This document shows, piece after piece, positions 30,091 through 31,212 of a DNA stretch of 31,212 bases. The first letter of the stretch is position 1, and each line of letters begins with the position of its first letter. The stretch is from positions 1 to 31,212 of the IMG/VR virus record IMGVR_UViG_3300045009_000107, one strand, 5' to 3'. The position numbers and the translations under genes were made by a program. Source of the stretch: a virus. The notes beneath the pieces were generated by a model. The model saw only the letters and a list, made by a program, of their open reading frames with translations. It did no database searches and had not been told where the DNA came from.

Positions 30091-30245
30091 TTCTTTTTTT
30101 CATGTTTAATCTTATAAACATTATAAACGATTGTAGAAAGTCCAACCACAATTGTAACCAAGTTTCCAATTTCGCTAATTGTTATGTCTGCCCATATTTT
30201 TGAAATAAAAGTTACTATACATAACGTAATACTATTCTTATCCAT
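30087..30245 (-). CDS. 52-residue membrane protein upstream of the holin candidate
   Basis: ATG 30245 shares its A with the stop of the upstream gene (TAATG), and its TGA overlaps the next ATG (ATGA). The product MDKNSITLCIVTFISKIWAD continues with SEIGNLVTIVVGLSTIVYNV, and ends basic (KIKHEKKK). It has an amphipathic start and one clear membrane helix (about residues 26-42). It may be a second holin, an antiholin or a pinholin-type partner. Both junctions support translation. Confidence 0.68.
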   Translation of the reverse strand: MDKNSITLCIVTFISKIWADITISEIGNLVTIVVGLSTIVYNVYKIKHEKKK

Positions 30246-31212
30246 TATTGATTTTTTTGATATTTAGGATGATCTTTTGGTAATAAATCATAATCTGTTA
30301 TGTATTTAGCATTATCAGGTCTGCCATTTTTTAATAAATATAAAAACGCATTAACTCTTGCAAATGCCCATTGTTCTGCTGATTGTACCTTCGGTGAATG
30401 AGATGTATTATATGCTCCCAAACCTCTTTGAAATACAGATTTTAAAGCACCAAGTGATGCCCTACCATTTTTGATATTGCTTTCTTTTTCATTAAATTCT
30501 TTGACTTTATTTTGTAAAGTCTTTTCTTGTTCTGCGCTTACTTCTGCACCACGTTTACCTGAAGCATCACCTTTTGCTGATCCTTCTCCTTGAGGATTTT
30601 TATTTGGTGTATCTGATTTGGGTGCTTTTGGTGAACTCTTTATTCCACCCTTTTCACCTACTTCAGCCAATTCATTTTTATGATATAAATACTGACTATC
30701 ATTTGTATGTGATGCACCTGTCATCAATCGACCTGAAGCATCACGATGGGTTGCACCTGTCCATAAAGTTCCATCAATTAAATAGTGTGGTAAGTTTTCT
30801 GCAAAGTTTCCTTGATTTATTTGTTCAAGTTTGTTTTGAGCCCATTCTATTCCTGCCTGTCCGCCCCATGCGTCAACTGCTAAACCTCCACAACCTTTTG
30901 AATATGGAACATCTTTATATTGCAAATGCCTTGCAAATGATGCCATTCTTGAAATTGTTTCCCTTGAAATAGGTTCTTTGTTGGCTAACATATGTGCTCT
31001 GGCTTTGCCTGTTTGAGTTAAGCAAGTTCCCCAACCATTTTTTTCTGCCCACGCAACTGCTCTTTTTGCAGCATTTACGGCAGCCTGTGGATAATCATTA
31101 TATGACTGAACCATTGCAACCCTAATTGCTGCCCATGCTTTTTGTGCTTTTTCTTCTGTATCGTATATGCACGATCCGTTTCCTATTCTATATTTTCCGT
31201 TGCTGCATTTGA
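30245..31212 (-). CDS. C-terminal half of the glycosyltransferase fusion: phage structural-type protein; 5' end outside window
   Basis: The frame is open to the right edge; ATG 31114 is only an internal methionine, since IKCSNGKYRIGNGSC lies upstream in frame. Visible blocks: AVNAAKRAVAWAEKNGWGT; ARAHMLANKEPISRETISRM; KDVPYSKGCGGLAVDAWGGQ, resembling the C-terminal part of some prohead-associated proteins (RMxSxFARH, then GGxAxDAWGGxxG); GTLWTGATHRDASGRLMTGA; a flexible, Ser/Gly/Lys-rich linker; and a C-terminal DUF5824-like domain (SVFQRGLGAYNTSHSPK, QWAFARVNAFLYLL, KYITDYDLLPKDHP). Joined across the repeat, it continues the glycosyltransferase ORF at 1265 in frame (656 residues in all). Role: unknown, probably virion-associated. 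Confidence 0.78.
   Translation of the reverse strand, partial: KCSNGKYRIGNGSCIYDTEEKAQKAWAAIRVAMVQSYNDYPQAAVNAAKRAVAWAEKNGWGTCLTQTGKARAHMLANKEPISRETISRMASFARHLQYKDVPYSKGCGGLAVDAWGGQAGIEWAQNKLEQINQGNFAENLPHYLIDGTLWTGATHRDASGRLMTGASHTNDSQYLYHKNELAEVGEKGGIKSSPKAPKSDTPNKNPQGEGSAKGDASGKRGAEVSAEQEKTLQNKVKEFNEKESNIKNGRASLGALKSVFQRGLGAYNTSHSPKVQSAEQWAFARVNAFLYLLKNGRPDNAKYITDYDLLPKDHPKYQKNQ
30951..31212. repeat. Right copy of the terminal direct repeat
   Basis: This segment matches 1-262 without gaps. The last 127 bases (31086-31212) are identical to 136-262; the preceding 135 bases differ at 15 positions. If the identical part is collapsed, 263-31212 forms a circle of 30950 bases, and the minus-strand ORF stays in frame across the join. 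See the left copy for the alternatives. Confidence 0.9.

Noticed and set aside
1-31212. Signs of a prophage (integrase, attachment sites, host flanks) or tRNA genes
   Set aside because: No recombinase, attachment-type repeat with a tRNA, or host-like gene was found on either strand. The terminal repeat is explained better by genome closure.

Overview
The window is almost the whole genome of an AT-rich, tailed, double-stranded DNA bacteriophage that most likely infects a Bacteroidota (Flavobacteriia or Sphingobacteriia-like) host. The host call rests on three things: the protein families (a portal with a YSRSEIE / CRHEW tail, a Bacteroidota-phage baseplate pair, a short DUF1376-like replication protein); the near absence of Shine-Dalgarno sequences, with AT-rich leaders before starts; and a good match to the Bacteroidota promoter (TTTG, 20 bases, TAnnTTTG) at 26398-26429. 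Every credible gene lies on the minus strand, so the genome is read from high to low coordinates. No integrase, tRNA, CRISPR array, insertion sequence or DNA polymerase was seen.

The two window ends are homologous without gaps: 1-262 matches 30951-31212. The inner 127 bases (136-262 and 31086-31212) are identical, while the outer 135 bases differ at 15 positions. The simplest reading is a circularly closing (or circularly permuted) assembly of about 30.95 kb, with a strain variant attached at the left edge. Joined that way, the gene that leaves the window at position 1 and the gene that enters at 31212 become one in-frame 656-codon ORF: an N-terminal GT4-like glycosyltransferase fused to a phage structural-type C-terminal half.

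Layout in transcription order. (1) Around the junction: the fusion gene, then a tightly coupled block of two small membrane proteins (holin candidates), an M15 peptidase endolysin, a zinc-ribbon 3'-5' exonuclease, a small acidic/basic protein, an HExxH protein, an HNH endonuclease, and terminase small and large subunits (31212 to 26448). (2) From a promoter at about 26.4 kb: a 28-residue membrane peptide, a C5-cytosine methyltransferase with a long conserved-looking overlapping ORF, several small proteins, an XRE regulator, a probable tail chaperone and a terminator (26378 to 23614). (3) The virion block, in an unusual order: neck or tail protein, two large baseplate-type proteins, tape measure, XkdF-like protease, scaffold, major capsid protein, tail tube, portal, connectors, then a 1241-residue tail fibre with 51-base tandem repeats, fibre accessories and a candidate one-piece spanin ending in a terminator (23578 to 6211). 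(4) A 275-base control region (5955-6229) with inverted repeats and a promoter, then the early operon: single-strand annealing-like protein, DnaA domain IV-like protein, replication protein, VRR-NUC nuclease, sigma-70-like factor, MazG-like fragment and small proteins, running into the glycosyltransferase fusion.

Neighbouring genes are commonly joined by ATGA or TAATG stop-start overlaps, which suggests long polycistronic messages with translational coupling. Intrinsic terminators directly after the capsid and tail tube genes suggest that these two abundant products are over-expressed relative to the genes downstream. Family names below come from recognising motifs in the translated sequence; no database search was run.
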